Below are positions 32,183 to 40,817 of a DNA stretch of 64,000 nucleotides, in pieces. The notes under the pieces are model-generated. The model did not search any database. It worked only from the letters and a program-made list of their open reading frames with translations, and was not told the DNA's origin. Source of the stretch: Streptomyces sp. ISL-1 (GTDB taxonomy: Bacteria; Actinomycetota; Actinomycetes; Streptomycetales; Streptomycetaceae); contig NZ_JAGGOI010000040.1 in the NCBI RefSeq assembly GCF_018614585.1, positions 124,001 through 188,000 on the forward strand, written 5' to 3'. The stretch's first letter is position 1. Each line of letters starts with the position of its first letter. The translations under genes were made by a program, and so were the position numbers.

Positions 32183-32824
32183 ATGTCAGCGATCCGGCTT
32201 CTGGTGCTCGGGGCGGTGCGCCAGCACGGGCGGGCGCACGGCTATCAGGTCCGCAACGACCTCGAATACTGGGGCGCCCACGAGTGGTCCAACGCCAAGC
32301 CCGGCTCGATCTACCACGCGCTGAAGCAGATGGCGAAGCAAGGCCTGCTGCACGCCCATGAGATCGCGCCGTCGACGGCAGGCGGTCCGCCGCGCACCGA
32401 GTACGAGATGACAGGGAAGGGCACCGAGGAGTTCTTCCGGCTGTTGCGGGAGTCCCTGACGGTCTATGACCAGAAGATGGACGTGCTCTCGGCGGGGGTC
32501 GGCTTCATCGTCGAGCTGAAGCGGGACGAGGCCGTGGCGCTGCTGAAGGAGCGGGTGCGTGGCCTGGAGGAGTGGCGGGCCGCGGTGACGGAGTACTACA
32601 CCCCCGAGGACGGCCCCCAGTCGCTCGGGCACATCGGCGAGATCATGAACCTGTGGGTCGGCTCCGCGGACTTCGGAGCCGAGTGGACGCGGGGCCTGAT
32701 CCGGCGGATCGAGGAGGGGGCGTACACCTTCTCGGGGGAGGGCGATCCCTTTGTGGGGGTGCTCGCCGAGGGCGAGGAGAACCCCTATGCGACGGGAGCG
32801 CCGCATGAGGGAGATCAGGGCTAA
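32183..32824 (+). CDS. PadR-family transcriptional regulator
   Basis: A 213-residue PadR regulator with the winged helix LVLGAVRQHGRAHGYQVRND, GSIYHALKQMAKQGLL and the PPRTEYEMTGKG wing, and a C-terminal coiled helix domain (LLKERVRGLEEWRAAVTEYY). GGAGG precedes the start. Three matching palindromes flank it, one before its own start and two between it and a truncated ABC-transporter gene. That is the usual layout in which PadR represses a DrrAB-type exporter. Confidence 0.92.
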   Translation: MSAIRLLVLGAVRQHGRAHGYQVRNDLEYWGAHEWSNAKPGSIYHALKQMAKQGLLHAHEIAPSTAGGPPRTEYEMTGKGTEEFFRLLRESLTVYDQKMDVLSAGVGFIVELKRDEAVALLKERVRGLEEWRAAVTEYYTPEDGPQSLGHIGEIMNLWVGSADFGAEWTRGLIRRIEEGAYTFSGEGDPFVGVLAEGEENPYATGAPHEGDQG

Positions 32825-32883
32825 TCAAGTTTGACCAATCGTGAATCTGGGTCTACCTTCGAGGCCGTAGTCAAGTTTGACTA
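32822..32883. promoter_or_regulatory. PadR operators 2 and 3 upstream of the truncated ABC gene
   Basis: TAATCAAGTTTGACCA (32822-32837) and TAGTCAAGTTTGACTA (32868-32883, a perfect palindrome apart from its central GT) lie 46 bp apart. They surround the promoter of the ABC ATPase fragment. Confidence 0.85.
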
Positions 32884-32920
32884 CATGCTTTGCGGGTGCT
32901 TGAGGTGCTGGAGGGGATGC

Positions 32921-33179
32921 ATGACGGACGCGATCGTCGTCGAGGGCGCGCGGAAGCGGTACGGGGAGAAACGGGCTCTGGACGGACTGGATCTGACGGT
33001 GGCCCGCGGCACGGTGCACGGCGTGCTCGGGCCCAACGGCGCGGGCAAGACCACCGCCGTACGCATCATGACGACGCTGCTGCGGCACGACGAGGGCGTG
33101 GTGCGGGTGGCGGGCCACGACGTACGGACCGAGGCGGCCGAGGTGCGACGGCGGATCGGGCTGCTCGGACAGGCGGCCG
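32921..33179 (+). pseudogene. Truncated DrrA-type ABC transporter ATPase
   Basis: About 86 codons of a drug-resistance ABC ATPase: IVVEGARKRYGEKRALDGLD, Walker A LGPNGAGKTT, and VRRRIGLLGQAAV near the Q-loop. Homology stops at about 33179, exactly where the tail of the convergent glutamate decarboxylase begins; downstream the frame is only antisense to that gene. Signature, Walker B and the permease gene are gone. A deletion fused the exporter to gadB's end. GGAGGGG precedes the ATG, so the fragment may still be expressed. Confidence 0.85.
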
Positions 33180-34607
33180 TCAATGGTGGAAGGCGGTCGC
33201 CGCCGCCGTGTCCTTGCTCAACGGGTAGGGCTGGCGGCGCAGTTCGGGCAGCAGCCGGTCCAGATCCTCCATCAACAGCTCCGCGAGATCTGACGAGAAG
33301 CCATTGCGGCAGACCACGCGCAGTACGGAGAGATCCTCTCGGTTGGCCGGGAAGGTGTACGCGGGCACCAGCCAGCCGTGCTCGCGCAGCCGCCGGGAGA
33401 CGTCGAAGACGTCGAAGTTCTCCACGCCGGGCCCGGTGGTGACGGCGAACACGGGCAACTCGTCGCCGCGGGTGAGGAGTTGGAAGTCGTCGAGGGCCTC
33501 GAACCGGTTGGCGAGCCGGCGGGCGACGTCCCGGGAGGCCTGCTGGACGGCCCGGTAGCCCTCCCGGCCCAGCCGCACAAAGGTGTAGTACTGCGCGACG
33601 ACCTGGGCGCCGGGGCGCGAGAAGTTCAGGGCGAAGGTCGGCATGTCGCCGCCCAGATAGTTGACCCGGAAAATCAGTTCCTCGGGCAGCTCGGCGGCCG
33701 AGCGCCACAGCGCCCAGCCGACACCCGGATAGACCAGGCCGTACTTGTGCCCGGAGGTGTTGATCGAGGAGACCCGCGGCAGCCGGAAGTCCCAGACGAG
33801 GTCCTCGTCGACGAAGGGAGCGACCATCGCGCCGGACGCCCCGTCGACATGGACGGGGATGTCCAGGCCGGTGCGCTCCTGGAGGTCGTCCAGGGCGGCG
33901 CAGATCTCGGCGACCGGCTCGTAGGACCCGTCGAAGGTCGAGCCGAGCACGGCCACTACGCCGATGGTGTTCTCGTCGCAGAGATCGGCCGCCGCCTGCG
34001 GATCGAGATGGAAGCGGTCGCCCTCCATGGGCACGAGCCGCGGCTCGACCTCCCAGAACGTGCAGAACTTGTCCCAGCAGACCTGGACGTTGATACCCAT
34101 CACGAGATTCGGGCGGGCGGTCGCGGGATAGCGGTCGGCGTTGCGCAGTGTCCAGCGGCGCTTGAGCGCCAGGCCGGCGAGCATGCAGGCCTCGCTGGAG
34201 CCGGTGGTCGAGCAGCCGACCGCGGCGGCCGGGTCCGGGACGTTCCACAGGTCGGCGAGCATGGCCACACAGCGCCGCTCCAGCTCGGCGGTGCGAGGGT
34301 ACTCGTCCTTGTCGATCATGTTCTTGTCCCGGCATTCCGCCATCAGTACCCCCGCCTGTGGCTCCATCCAGGTGGTGACGAAGGTGGCGAGGTTGAGCCG
34401 GGAGTTGCCGTCGAGCATGAGCTCGTCATGGACCAGGCCGTACGCCGTCGAGGGCGGCAGCGGGCCGTCGGGGAGCCGGTGGGTGGGCGGGGCCGAGGTC
34501 ATTCCGCTGACCGGGTCGGCCGGGCCGTAGAAAGGATTGAGGGAGAGCATGCGCGCTTCCCGCTCCTCCTCGCGGGCACCGCCGCCCGCGCCCTTGTGGA
34601 GTGGCAT
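33180..34607 (-). CDS. gadB: Glutamate decarboxylase (PLP-dependent)
   Basis: A 475-residue glutamate decarboxylase. The pyridoxal-phosphate lysine is K288 in SINTSGHKYGLVYPG. Other family marks are LNLATFVTTWMEPQA, GCSTTGSSEACMLAGLALKR and HVDGASGAMVAPF. It converts glutamate to GABA and consumes a proton, giving acid resistance or feeding GABA metabolism. The C-terminus (TAFHH) appears complete although the stop lies at the deletion junction of the neighbouring exporter relic. The ATG at 34607 was chosen for the family-type MPLHKG start. Confidence 0.94.
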   Translation of the reverse strand: MPLHKGAGGGAREEEREARMLSLNPFYGPADPVSGMTSAPPTHRLPDGPLPPSTAYGLVHDELMLDGNSRLNLATFVTTWMEPQAGVLMAECRDKNMIDKDEYPRTAELERRCVAMLADLWNVPDPAAAVGCSTTGSSEACMLAGLALKRRWTLRNADRYPATARPNLVMGINVQVCWDKFCTFWEVEPRLVPMEGDRFHLDPQAAADLCDENTIGVVAVLGSTFDGSYEPVAEICAALDDLQERTGLDIPVHVDGASGAMVAPFVDEDLVWDFRLPRVSSINTSGHKYGLVYPGVGWALWRSAAELPEELIFRVNYLGGDMPTFALNFSRPGAQVVAQYYTFVRLGREGYRAVQQASRDVARRLANRFEALDDFQLLTRGDELPVFAVTTGPGVENFDVFDVSRRLREHGWLVPAYTFPANREDLSVLRVVCRNGFSSDLAELLMEDLDRLLPELRRQPYPLSKDTAAATAFHH

Positions 34608-34666
34608 CGTCCGCCGCCTTCCCTCGCCCGTGGTGTAAGCGTTCAGCTCTCAGGCTCGTACGGGCT

Positions 34667-34696
34667 TGCACCTCACGCAACGTGAGGCAGCAGGCT
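34667..34696 (+). promoter_or_regulatory. tipA-type promoter with MerR operator
   Basis: TTGCAC (34667-34672), the palindrome CCTCACG-CAA-CGTGAGG (34671-34687) and CAGGCT (34691-34696) reproduce the known S. lividans ptipA layout: an over-long spacer carrying the MerR-family operator. Activation by a drug-bound TipA dimer is expected. Confidence 0.9.
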
Positions 34697-34731
34697 GAGT
34701 CGCGTAACGAGAAACGAAGGAGCGGAAAGCG

Positions 34732-35490
34732 ATGAGCTACTCCGTGGGAGAGGTCGCGTCATTCGCCTCTGTGACGGTGCGCACGCTGCACCACTACGAC
34801 GAGATCGGGCTGCTCTCGCCGGGCGGCCGCAGTCACGCGGGCCACCGGCGTTACGACGACGCCGACCTCGACCGGCTGCAGCAGATCCTGTTCTACCGGG
34901 AGCTCGGCTTTCCGCTCGACGAGGTCGCGGCACTTCTCGACGACCCGGACGCGGACCCGCAGGCGCACCTGCGCAGGCAGCACGAACTGCTGACGGTCCG
35001 GATCGAGAAGCTGCAGAAGATGGCCGAGGCCGTCGAACACGCCATGGAGGCACGGAAGATGGGCATCAACCTCACGCCCGAGGAAAAGTTCGAGGTTTTC
35101 GGGGAGTGCGACCCGGAGCGGTACGAGGAGGAGTCGCGCCGGCGCTGGGGCGACTCGGAGCCGTACCGGGAGTCGCAGCGCCGGGTCGCCACCTACACCA
35201 AGGAGGACTGGCTGCGGATCAAGGCCGAGGGTGCCGGGAACACCAATGCCTTCGCCGCCCTCATGGAGGCCGCGGTCGCCCCGGACTCGGAGTCGGCGAT
35301 GGACCTGGCCGAGCAGCACCGGGAGCAGATCAGCCGGAACTTCTACGACTGCACGTACAAGATCCACACCGGGCTCGCCGAGATGTACGTCGCGGACGAG
35401 CGCTTCAGCTCGACGTTCGAGCAGATCAGGCCCGGTCTGGCCGGCTATCTGCGTGCCGCGATCCTCGCGAACGCGGCGCGGCGCAGCTGA
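34732..35490 (+). CDS. tipA: TipA-like MerR regulator with thiopeptide-binding TipAS domain
   Basis: A 252-residue TipA homologue. The MerR DNA-binding half is YSVGEVASFASVTVRTLHHY through HRRYDDADLDRLQQILFYRE, followed by a coiled-coil, then the TipAS drug-binding domain from M110 (MGINLTPEEKFEVFG). In S. lividans the short form TipAS starts inside the gene at that same Met. Here the ATG at 35059 also has a GGAGG eight bases upstream. Cys207 (FYDCTYK) is kept. The position I recall as Cys214, which bonds thiostrepton covalently, is Gly here (KIHTG). Sits under a tipA-type promoter. Confidence 0.93.
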   Translation: MSYSVGEVASFASVTVRTLHHYDEIGLLSPGGRSHAGHRRYDDADLDRLQQILFYRELGFPLDEVAALLDDPDADPQAHLRRQHELLTVRIEKLQKMAEAVEHAMEARKMGINLTPEEKFEVFGECDPERYEEESRRRWGDSEPYRESQRRVATYTKEDWLRIKAEGAGNTNAFAALMEAAVAPDSESAMDLAEQHREQISRNFYDCTYKIHTGLAEMYVADERFSSTFEQIRPGLAGYLRAAILANAARRS

Positions 35491-35589
35491 TCGCGTCCTG
35501 GCCCGGAGCCACCGTTGCCGGGGGCTGCGGGGGCTGCGGGAGCCGCGGTGCTGCAGCTGCTGCAGGTGCCCGGAGCGGTCGCTGTGCGA

Positions 35590-35955
35590 CTAGCTCCGGG
35601 CCACGACCACCGCCGTGCCGTACGCGCAGACCTCCGTGCCCACGTCCGCAGCCTCCGACACGTCGAAGCGGAACATCAGCACGGCGTTGGCTCCGCGCGA
35701 GCGCGCCTGCTCGACCAGGCGCTCCATCGCCTGGTTGCGGGTCTGGACCAGGGTCTTGGTCAGCCCCTTCAGCTCGCCGCCGATCATCGACTTGAGGCCC
35801 GCGCCGATCTGGCTGCCCAGATGCCGTGAGCGCACGGTGAGCCCGAAGACCTCTCCGATGACCTCCTGCACCTGAAATCCGGGAACGTCGTTCGTGGTGA
35901 CGACCAGTACGTCGGACTGCGGGCCCTGTCCGCCGCCGAAATCCTCGATGCCCAT
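35590..35955 (-). CDS. YbjQ/UPF0145 family protein
   Basis: A 121-residue UPF0145 (DUF74) protein: VLVVTTNDVPGFQVQEVIGE, the conserved GLTVRSRHLGSQIGAGLKSM, and ARSRGANAVLMFRFDVSEAA. The family forms pentameric rings of unknown function. The ATG at 35955 (MGIEDFGGG) is preferred; an upstream frame reaches 36030 without family similarity. Convergent with tipA. Confidence 0.9.
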   Translation of the reverse strand: MGIEDFGGGQGPQSDVLVVTTNDVPGFQVQEVIGEVFGLTVRSRHLGSQIGAGLKSMIGGELKGLTKTLVQTRNQAMERLVEQARSRGANAVLMFRFDVSEAADVGTEVCAYGTAVVVARS

Positions 35956-36158
35956 CTGCGTCCACCTTCCGTACGGCTCCCATAAAGCTCTCTGAGGTTT
36001 GTGCGCACAGCTTTGTCCCAGTCCGAGCACAGTGCATCCCGGGCGGGCCGGTGGAACGCGGAGCGGTGGCGATGCGTTGATAGCTTTGGGTTGCCGACCA
36101 CGCCGATCGACGGCCGAATCGACGATCGACCGACTATCGACTCAGGAGCCCGGACCTC

Positions 36159-36851
36159 GTGACTACCCTTGCGCTCGGACCGAGCTGGCTGGACCCGGAC
36201 TATCTGATCTCGACCTTCGGTCTGATCGGGGTCCTGGTCATCGTCTTCGCCGAATCCGGCCTGCTCATCGGCTTCTTCCTGCCGGGTGACTCCCTGCTGT
36301 TCACCACCGGCCTGCTGGTGACCACCGGGGCGCTGGACTTCCCGCTGTGGGGCGTGTGCGCCTTGGTCGTCCTCGCCGCCGTCATCGGCGACCAGGTCGG
36401 CTATCTCTTCGGCCGCAAGGTCGGCCCGTCGCTCTTCAAGCGCCCCGACTCCAGGCTCTTCAAGCAGGAGAACGTCGAGAAGGCGCACGAGTTCTTCGAG
36501 AAGTACGGCCCCAAGTCGCTGGTGCTCGCCCGTTTCGTGCCCATCGTGCGTACGTTCACGCCGATCATCGCCGGTGTGAGCGGGATGAACTACCGCTCGT
36601 TCGTCACCTTCAACATCATCGGCGGCACGCTGTGGGGCGCCGGCGTCACCCTGCTCGGCGCCGCCCTCGGCAAGGTCGAGTTCGTCCACAAGAACGTCGA
36701 AGCGATCCTGATCCTCATCGTGCTGATATCGGTGGTGCCGATCGCGATCGAATATCTGCGGGCCCGCTCCCGTGGCAAGAAGGAAGCCGCCGCGGCGGGA
36801 CCGGCCGACGAGATGCCGCCGGGGCAGCGCGGCCGCCACGCCAAGCGCTGA
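36159..36851 (+). CDS. DedA family membrane protein
   Basis: A 230-residue integral membrane protein of the DedA (SNARE-associated/VTT) family, thought to flip phospholipids such as undecaprenyl-phosphate or PE. Visible: ESGLLIGFFLPGDSLLFTTG, the IGDQVGYLFGRKVGPSLFKR loop, and FARF-like LVLARFVPIVRTFTPIIAGV with its essential arginines, then four or five hydrophobic helices and a basic tail. The GTG at 36159 has CAGGAG upstream. Confidence 0.93.
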   Translation: MTTLALGPSWLDPDYLISTFGLIGVLVIVFAESGLLIGFFLPGDSLLFTTGLLVTTGALDFPLWGVCALVVLAAVIGDQVGYLFGRKVGPSLFKRPDSRLFKQENVEKAHEFFEKYGPKSLVLARFVPIVRTFTPIIAGVSGMNYRSFVTFNIIGGTLWGAGVTLLGAALGKVEFVHKNVEAILILIVLISVVPIAIEYLRARSRGKKEAAAAGPADEMPPGQRGRHAKR

Positions 36852-36870
36852 ATCCGCCGCCACGCCGGGC

Positions 36871-36956
36871 GCTGGAGCCGTAGGTACGCGGATGCGCTGG
36901 ATCCGTACGTACGCGAAAGGGCTGGATCCGTACGTACCTGGATCCGTGCGTACGAG
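36871..36956. repeat. 20-bp imperfect tandem repeats between dedA and thrE
   Basis: Four copies of GCTGGATCCGTACGTACGCG-like units start at 36871, 36896, 36921 and 36937. They contain the self-complementary GTACGTAC, so the block can fold and may end transcription of the two convergent genes. Confidence 0.75.
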
Positions 36957-36958
36957 GG

Positions 36959-38611
36959 CTAGAAGCCGCGCGTCCGCTTGGCCGCGCGGCGTTCGGCCCG
37001 CCCCTCGCCCGCCGGCACCCGCAGGAACAGCCGGGAGATCTCGCCTCCCAGATTCACCCCGATCGCGATGGCCAGCGCCAGGGCGGCGGCCTTGGACAGT
37101 GAGGCGAGCCCCGCGTTCAGGTCGTTCCTGGCGATCTCCAGCAGTCCGAAGTACGTCGCGCTACCGGGCAGCAGTGGCCCGATGGCCGCGGTGACGTACG
37201 GCAGCGCGGAGGCGAAGCGGTAGCGCGAGAGCAGCTGCCCGAACAGGCCCACCAGACCGGCCGCCGCGGCCGTGGCCGCGACCGGGTGGATTCCGGCGGT
37301 GTCCGCGAGCGCGCCGTACACCACCCAGGCCACCCCGCCATTGAGCGTCACCAGCAGCACGGTGTTGCGCTCCTGCTGCAGCAGTATGGCGAAGCACAGC
37401 GACAGCGCGATGGCCGCCAGCGTCTGGACGATCGGCCGCTCGGTGCTGTGGATGGCCGTCTCGGGGTTGAGGCTCGCGCCCAGCGCGATGCCCATATAGA
37501 GCACGCTCAGTACGCCGATGACGATGCCGACGACGAGATAGCCGACTTCGAGCAGGCGGGCGGCAGCGGTGATGTAGAAGCCGGTCAGACCGTCCTGAAC
37601 GCCGGCGACCAGGGCCCGCCCCGGGATCAGCGCGAACAGGCCACCGGTGATCACCGCGGAGGCGCGCGTGTCCAGCGGCGACAGCGTCAGCGCGACGCCC
37701 ATGGCGGCTGACGGCATGGCCGCCGCGACGAACTGGTAGAACTCCGGCAGCCCGCGGCCGGCGCACAGCCAGGCCAGCCGGTCGCCGAGCATCGCGCTGA
37801 TCGCCGCCGCCAGGAACACCAGCACTCCACCGCCGACCAGCACGGACGCCGCGCCCGCGAGCAGGCCGCTGGCCGCGGTGAGCGCCCAGCCGGGGTAGGG
37901 GTGGCGGTTACGGCGGATCTCGGCGAGGCGCCGGTAGGCCTCCTCCAACGAGACATCGACGTCCTCGGAGCTGATGTCGTGGACGAGGCGGTAGACGGCG
38001 GCCAGCCGGGTGTAGTCGGTGCCCCGGCGCCGTACCGTCCGGTTCGCCGTAACCGGGTCGTCGACCAGCGACGGCTGATAGGTGATCGACAGCAGGGTGA
38101 AGGTGACGGTCGGCTCGCAGCGGTCGAGGCCGTACGAAACCGAGATGGCGAACATGGCCGCCTCGACGTCCTCCGCGCCCTCGCCGCCCGCGAGCAGCAG
38201 CTCGCCGATACGCAGCGTCAGGTCCAGCACACGCGGCACGGCGGGACCGGCCTCGTCCTGCCGCTGCGCGGGCTCCGACAGAGGCCGCTCGCTGACCGGG
38301 ATGCGCAGCATCGCCCGCATCCGGTCCTGCCAGGGCGCGTGCTTGGTCAGCCGGACCATCGGCATGCCGTGCGCGGGGGTGAAGGCGGGCGGCGACTTCC
38401 GGGCGCTGTAGGTGCTGGGCGGTGCGAACGCCGAACCTTCCTGCTCGGCGGGCGCTTCGGGGGCGAGCCCGGCCGGAACCGCGAACTCCGATGACGGATG
38501 GTCCTCCTCGGACGCCTCCGGCTGCCCCACCCCGGACGGTGGGGTGAAGGCGCTGCGCGCCTCGTCGGACTGAGGCTTCCGGTCTTCCGGACCCTCGGGT
38601 TCCGCCACCAC
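36959..38611 (-). CDS. ThrE-family threonine/serine exporter
   Basis: A 550-residue ThrE-family exporter. The N-terminal 130 residues are proline/glutamate-rich and disordered. Then comes the cytoplasmic ThrE hydrolase-like domain (LTLRIGELLLAGGEGAEDVE, YGLDRCEPTVTFTLLSITYQ), followed by about ten transmembrane helices in two blocks (ThrE and ThrE_2). Exports threonine/serine or small peptides by proton motive force in Corynebacterium; substrate inferred. Start GTG at 38611; earlier in-frame codons overlap the ppa terminator region. Confidence 0.9.
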   Translation of the reverse strand: MVAEPEGPEDRKPQSDEARSAFTPPSGVGQPEASEEDHPSSEFAVPAGLAPEAPAEQEGSAFAPPSTYSARKSPPAFTPAHGMPMVRLTKHAPWQDRMRAMLRIPVSERPLSEPAQRQDEAGPAVPRVLDLTLRIGELLLAGGEGAEDVEAAMFAISVSYGLDRCEPTVTFTLLSITYQPSLVDDPVTANRTVRRRGTDYTRLAAVYRLVHDISSEDVDVSLEEAYRRLAEIRRNRHPYPGWALTAASGLLAGAASVLVGGGVLVFLAAAISAMLGDRLAWLCAGRGLPEFYQFVAAAMPSAAMGVALTLSPLDTRASAVITGGLFALIPGRALVAGVQDGLTGFYITAAARLLEVGYLVVGIVIGVLSVLYMGIALGASLNPETAIHSTERPIVQTLAAIALSLCFAILLQQERNTVLLVTLNGGVAWVVYGALADTAGIHPVAATAAAAGLVGLFGQLLSRYRFASALPYVTAAIGPLLPGSATYFGLLEIARNDLNAGLASLSKAAALALAIAIGVNLGGEISRLFLRVPAGEGRAERRAAKRTRGF

Positions 38612-38716
38612 GTGCTGCCCTCGCTCCCAATCGTGTCGTCGTGTCAGATCAGTATGGGCATGCCCATGCGACCACTCGCACCCCGGCCGTCCGGCAGCGG
38701 CCCAGGACACACGACA

Positions 38717-38745
38717 GGCGGCGCACCCGATGGGGGTGCGCCGCC
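38717..38745 (-). terminator. Terminator of ppa
   Basis: GGCGGCGCACCC (38717-38728) and GGGTGCGCCGCC (38734-38745) form a perfect 12-bp stem with a five-base loop, 24 bases past the ppa stop. Confidence 0.82.
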
Positions 38746-38768
38746 AGTACGAGCAGCTCAGCGCGGGG

Positions 38769-39263
38769 TCAGTGCGCGCCGCCCTGCGACTCCAGACGCT
38801 TGTAGGACGCCTCGATCTCCGCTTCCGCCTCGGTGCGGCCGACCCAGTTCGCGCCCTCGACCGACTTGCCGGGCTCCAGGTCCTTGTAGACCTCGAAGAA
38901 GTGCTGGATCTCCAGACGGTCGAACTCCGACACGTGGTGGATGTCCCGCAGGTGCTCCACCCGCGGGTCGGAGGCCGGCACGCAGAGCAGCTTGTCGTCG
39001 CCGCCCGCCTCGTCCGTCATCCGGAACATGCCGATGGCGCGACACTTGATCAGGCAACCGGGGAACGTCGGCTCGTCGAGGATGACCAGCGCGTCCAGCG
39101 GGTCCCCGTCCTCGCCAAGGGTGTTCTCGACGAAGCCGTAGTCGGCCGGGTAGCTGGTCGAGGTGAAGAGTCGACGGTCCAGGCGGATCCGACCGGTCTC
39201 GTGGTCCACCTCGTACTTGTTCCGCGAACCCTTCGGGATCTCGATGGTTACGTCGAACTCCAC
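38769..39263 (-). CDS. ppa: Inorganic pyrophosphatase
   Basis: A 164-residue family I soluble pyrophosphatase. Active-site pattern: EIPKGSRNKYEVDHETGRIR, YPADYGFVENTLGEDGDPLD (DxDxxD-type metal site), and KDLEPGKSVEGANWVGR. It hydrolyses pyrophosphate and pulls biosynthetic reactions forward. Start: GTG at 39263 (VEFDVTIEI), because GGAGGAG lies seven bases upstream inside an otherwise possible longer frame from 39287. Divergent from the carboxypeptidase gene. Confidence 0.96.
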   Translation of the reverse strand: MEFDVTIEIPKGSRNKYEVDHETGRIRLDRRLFTSTSYPADYGFVENTLGEDGDPLDALVILDEPTFPGCLIKCRAIGMFRMTDEAGGDDKLLCVPASDPRVEHLRDIHHVSEFDRLEIQHFFEVYKDLEPGKSVEGANWVGRTEAEAEIEASYKRLESQGGAH

Positions 39264-39349
39264 GGGTGGCTCCTCCATGATCAACACATACGTCTGGTGG
39301 TTAAGTGTCCCTCACGCAGATGCGTGATCGCGAAAGGGGCTGGTGCGAG

Positions 39350-40750
39350 GTGCCAGAGGTCAGGACGTGGCAGCTCACCGCGGGCGCCGCCGTGGCCGGC
39401 CTCGCCCTCGCCGCCGGGGCTGTGGCCGCGGCCGGTCCGTGGGACACCGGTCAGCGTAAGGCCGAGAGGGAGTGGGCGGCTGCCCGGAGCATCGCAGGTG
39501 GCGCACATCACGAGGACCCCGGGCCGAAGCGCCCGGCGCCCGCGCCGAGTGCGCCCGGCGTGCTCGCCTCCCTGGGCGCCCCCACGACCAAGGCGGCGGC
39601 CGGGCAGACCACCCCGGCCGACCTCGCCAGGGTGCTCGCCCCGCTGCTCGGCGACCCCGGACTCGGCACGGCCCGCACTGCCTCGGTGATCGATGTCGCG
39701 ACCGGGAAGCAGCTGTATGGGAAGGGGGCCGCGGACCCGATGACACCGGCGTCCACCACCAAGATCGCCACCTCGACGGCGGCCCTGTCGGCGCTCGGTC
39801 CGGACCACCGCATCCCCACCACGGTCGTCGCGTCCAAGGACGGACAGGAGCTCACGCTGGTCGGCGGCGGCGACGCGACCCTCGAAACCGCCGGTCTGCG
39901 CACCCTCGCCGACCGTACGGCGCGCGCCCTGCGCGAGCGTGGGGTGACAACGGTTCGCCTGGCGTACGACACCTCGCTCTACAAGGGCCCCGGGCTGCAC
40001 CCCATAGGCCCCAACAGGAACATCGCCCCCGTCAGCGCGCTGATGGTCGGCGAAGGGCGGCTCGACGAGCGGACCACCGGCGCCGCGGACCGCAGCGGCG
40101 ACCCGGCGGGCGACGCCGCCCGCGCCTTCGGGCGGCTGCTGGACGAGCGGGGTATCAACAGCGCGGGCGCGCCCGCCCCCGGCCGGCCCGCCGCCGGAGC
40201 CAAGCCCGTCGCCAAGGTGCTCTCCGCACCCCTGTCCGCCCTGGTCGAGCGGGCCCTGACGGACAGTGACAACGACATCGCCGAGGCCCTCGCCCGCCAG
40301 ACCGCCCTGGCGACCGGCGAGGAGGCGAGCTTCGCGGGCGCGGAGCGCGCCGTCACCAGGCAACTGACCGGGTTGAAGCTCCCGTTGACGGGCGCCCGCT
40401 TCGCCGACGGCAGCGGACTCAGCCGCGAGGACAGACTCTCCGCCGGCCTGCTGACCGCGCTGCTGGCCCGCGCCGCCGACCCCGCCCACCCCGAGCTGCG
40501 CCCGGTCCTCACCGGCCTCCCGGTCGCGGGCTTCAGCGGGACCCTTCAGGCCCGCTACACCGAGACCTCGCCGGGCACCGGACTGGTGCGAGCCAAGACC
40601 GGCACGCTGACCGGTGTGAACACCCTGGCAGGCACGGTGGTGGCCCCGGACGGCCGTCTCCTCGCCTTCGCTTTCCTGGCCGGGAACACCCCCTCCAGGG
40701 AGGGCGCCCAGCCCGCCCTGGACCGGCTGGCCGCCGCGCTGGCGTCCTGA
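39350..40750 (+). CDS. dacB: D-alanyl-D-alanine carboxypeptidase/endopeptidase (PBP4, peptidase S13)
   Basis: A 466-residue S13 penicillin-binding protein. N-terminal signal/anchor (WQLTAGAAVAGLALAAGAVA). Active-site motifs: SxxK as S135-TTK138 (ASTTKIA), SxN as S-D-N in TDSDNDIAEAL, and KTG in VRAKTGTLTGV. It trims or cleaves peptidoglycan cross-bridges outside the membrane. The GTG at 39350 follows AAAGGGG and gives the best signal peptide; a start at 39305 is possible. Confidence 0.93.
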   Translation: MPEVRTWQLTAGAAVAGLALAAGAVAAAGPWDTGQRKAEREWAAARSIAGGAHHEDPGPKRPAPAPSAPGVLASLGAPTTKAAAGQTTPADLARVLAPLLGDPGLGTARTASVIDVATGKQLYGKGAADPMTPASTTKIATSTAALSALGPDHRIPTTVVASKDGQELTLVGGGDATLETAGLRTLADRTARALRERGVTTVRLAYDTSLYKGPGLHPIGPNRNIAPVSALMVGEGRLDERTTGAADRSGDPAGDAARAFGRLLDERGINSAGAPAPGRPAAGAKPVAKVLSAPLSALVERALTDSDNDIAEALARQTALATGEEASFAGAERAVTRQLTGLKLPLTGARFADGSGLSREDRLSAGLLTALLARAADPAHPELRPVLTGLPVAGFSGTLQARYTETSPGTGLVRAKTGTLTGVNTLAGTVVAPDGRLLAFAFLAGNTPSREGAQPALDRLAAALAS

Positions 40751-40805
40751 CATTCCCGGCGCGGCGTCCGGTTCCAACGACTCACCGACGCACGAGCCGA
40801 CAACG

Positions 40806-40817
40806 TACGGTTGACGC
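40806..40817 (+). promoter_or_regulatory. Leaderless -10 region of the zincin gene
   Basis: TACGGT at 40806-40811 is followed by exactly six bases and the ATG at 40818. No Shine-Dalgarno is present. The -35 is weak. Confidence 0.5.
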
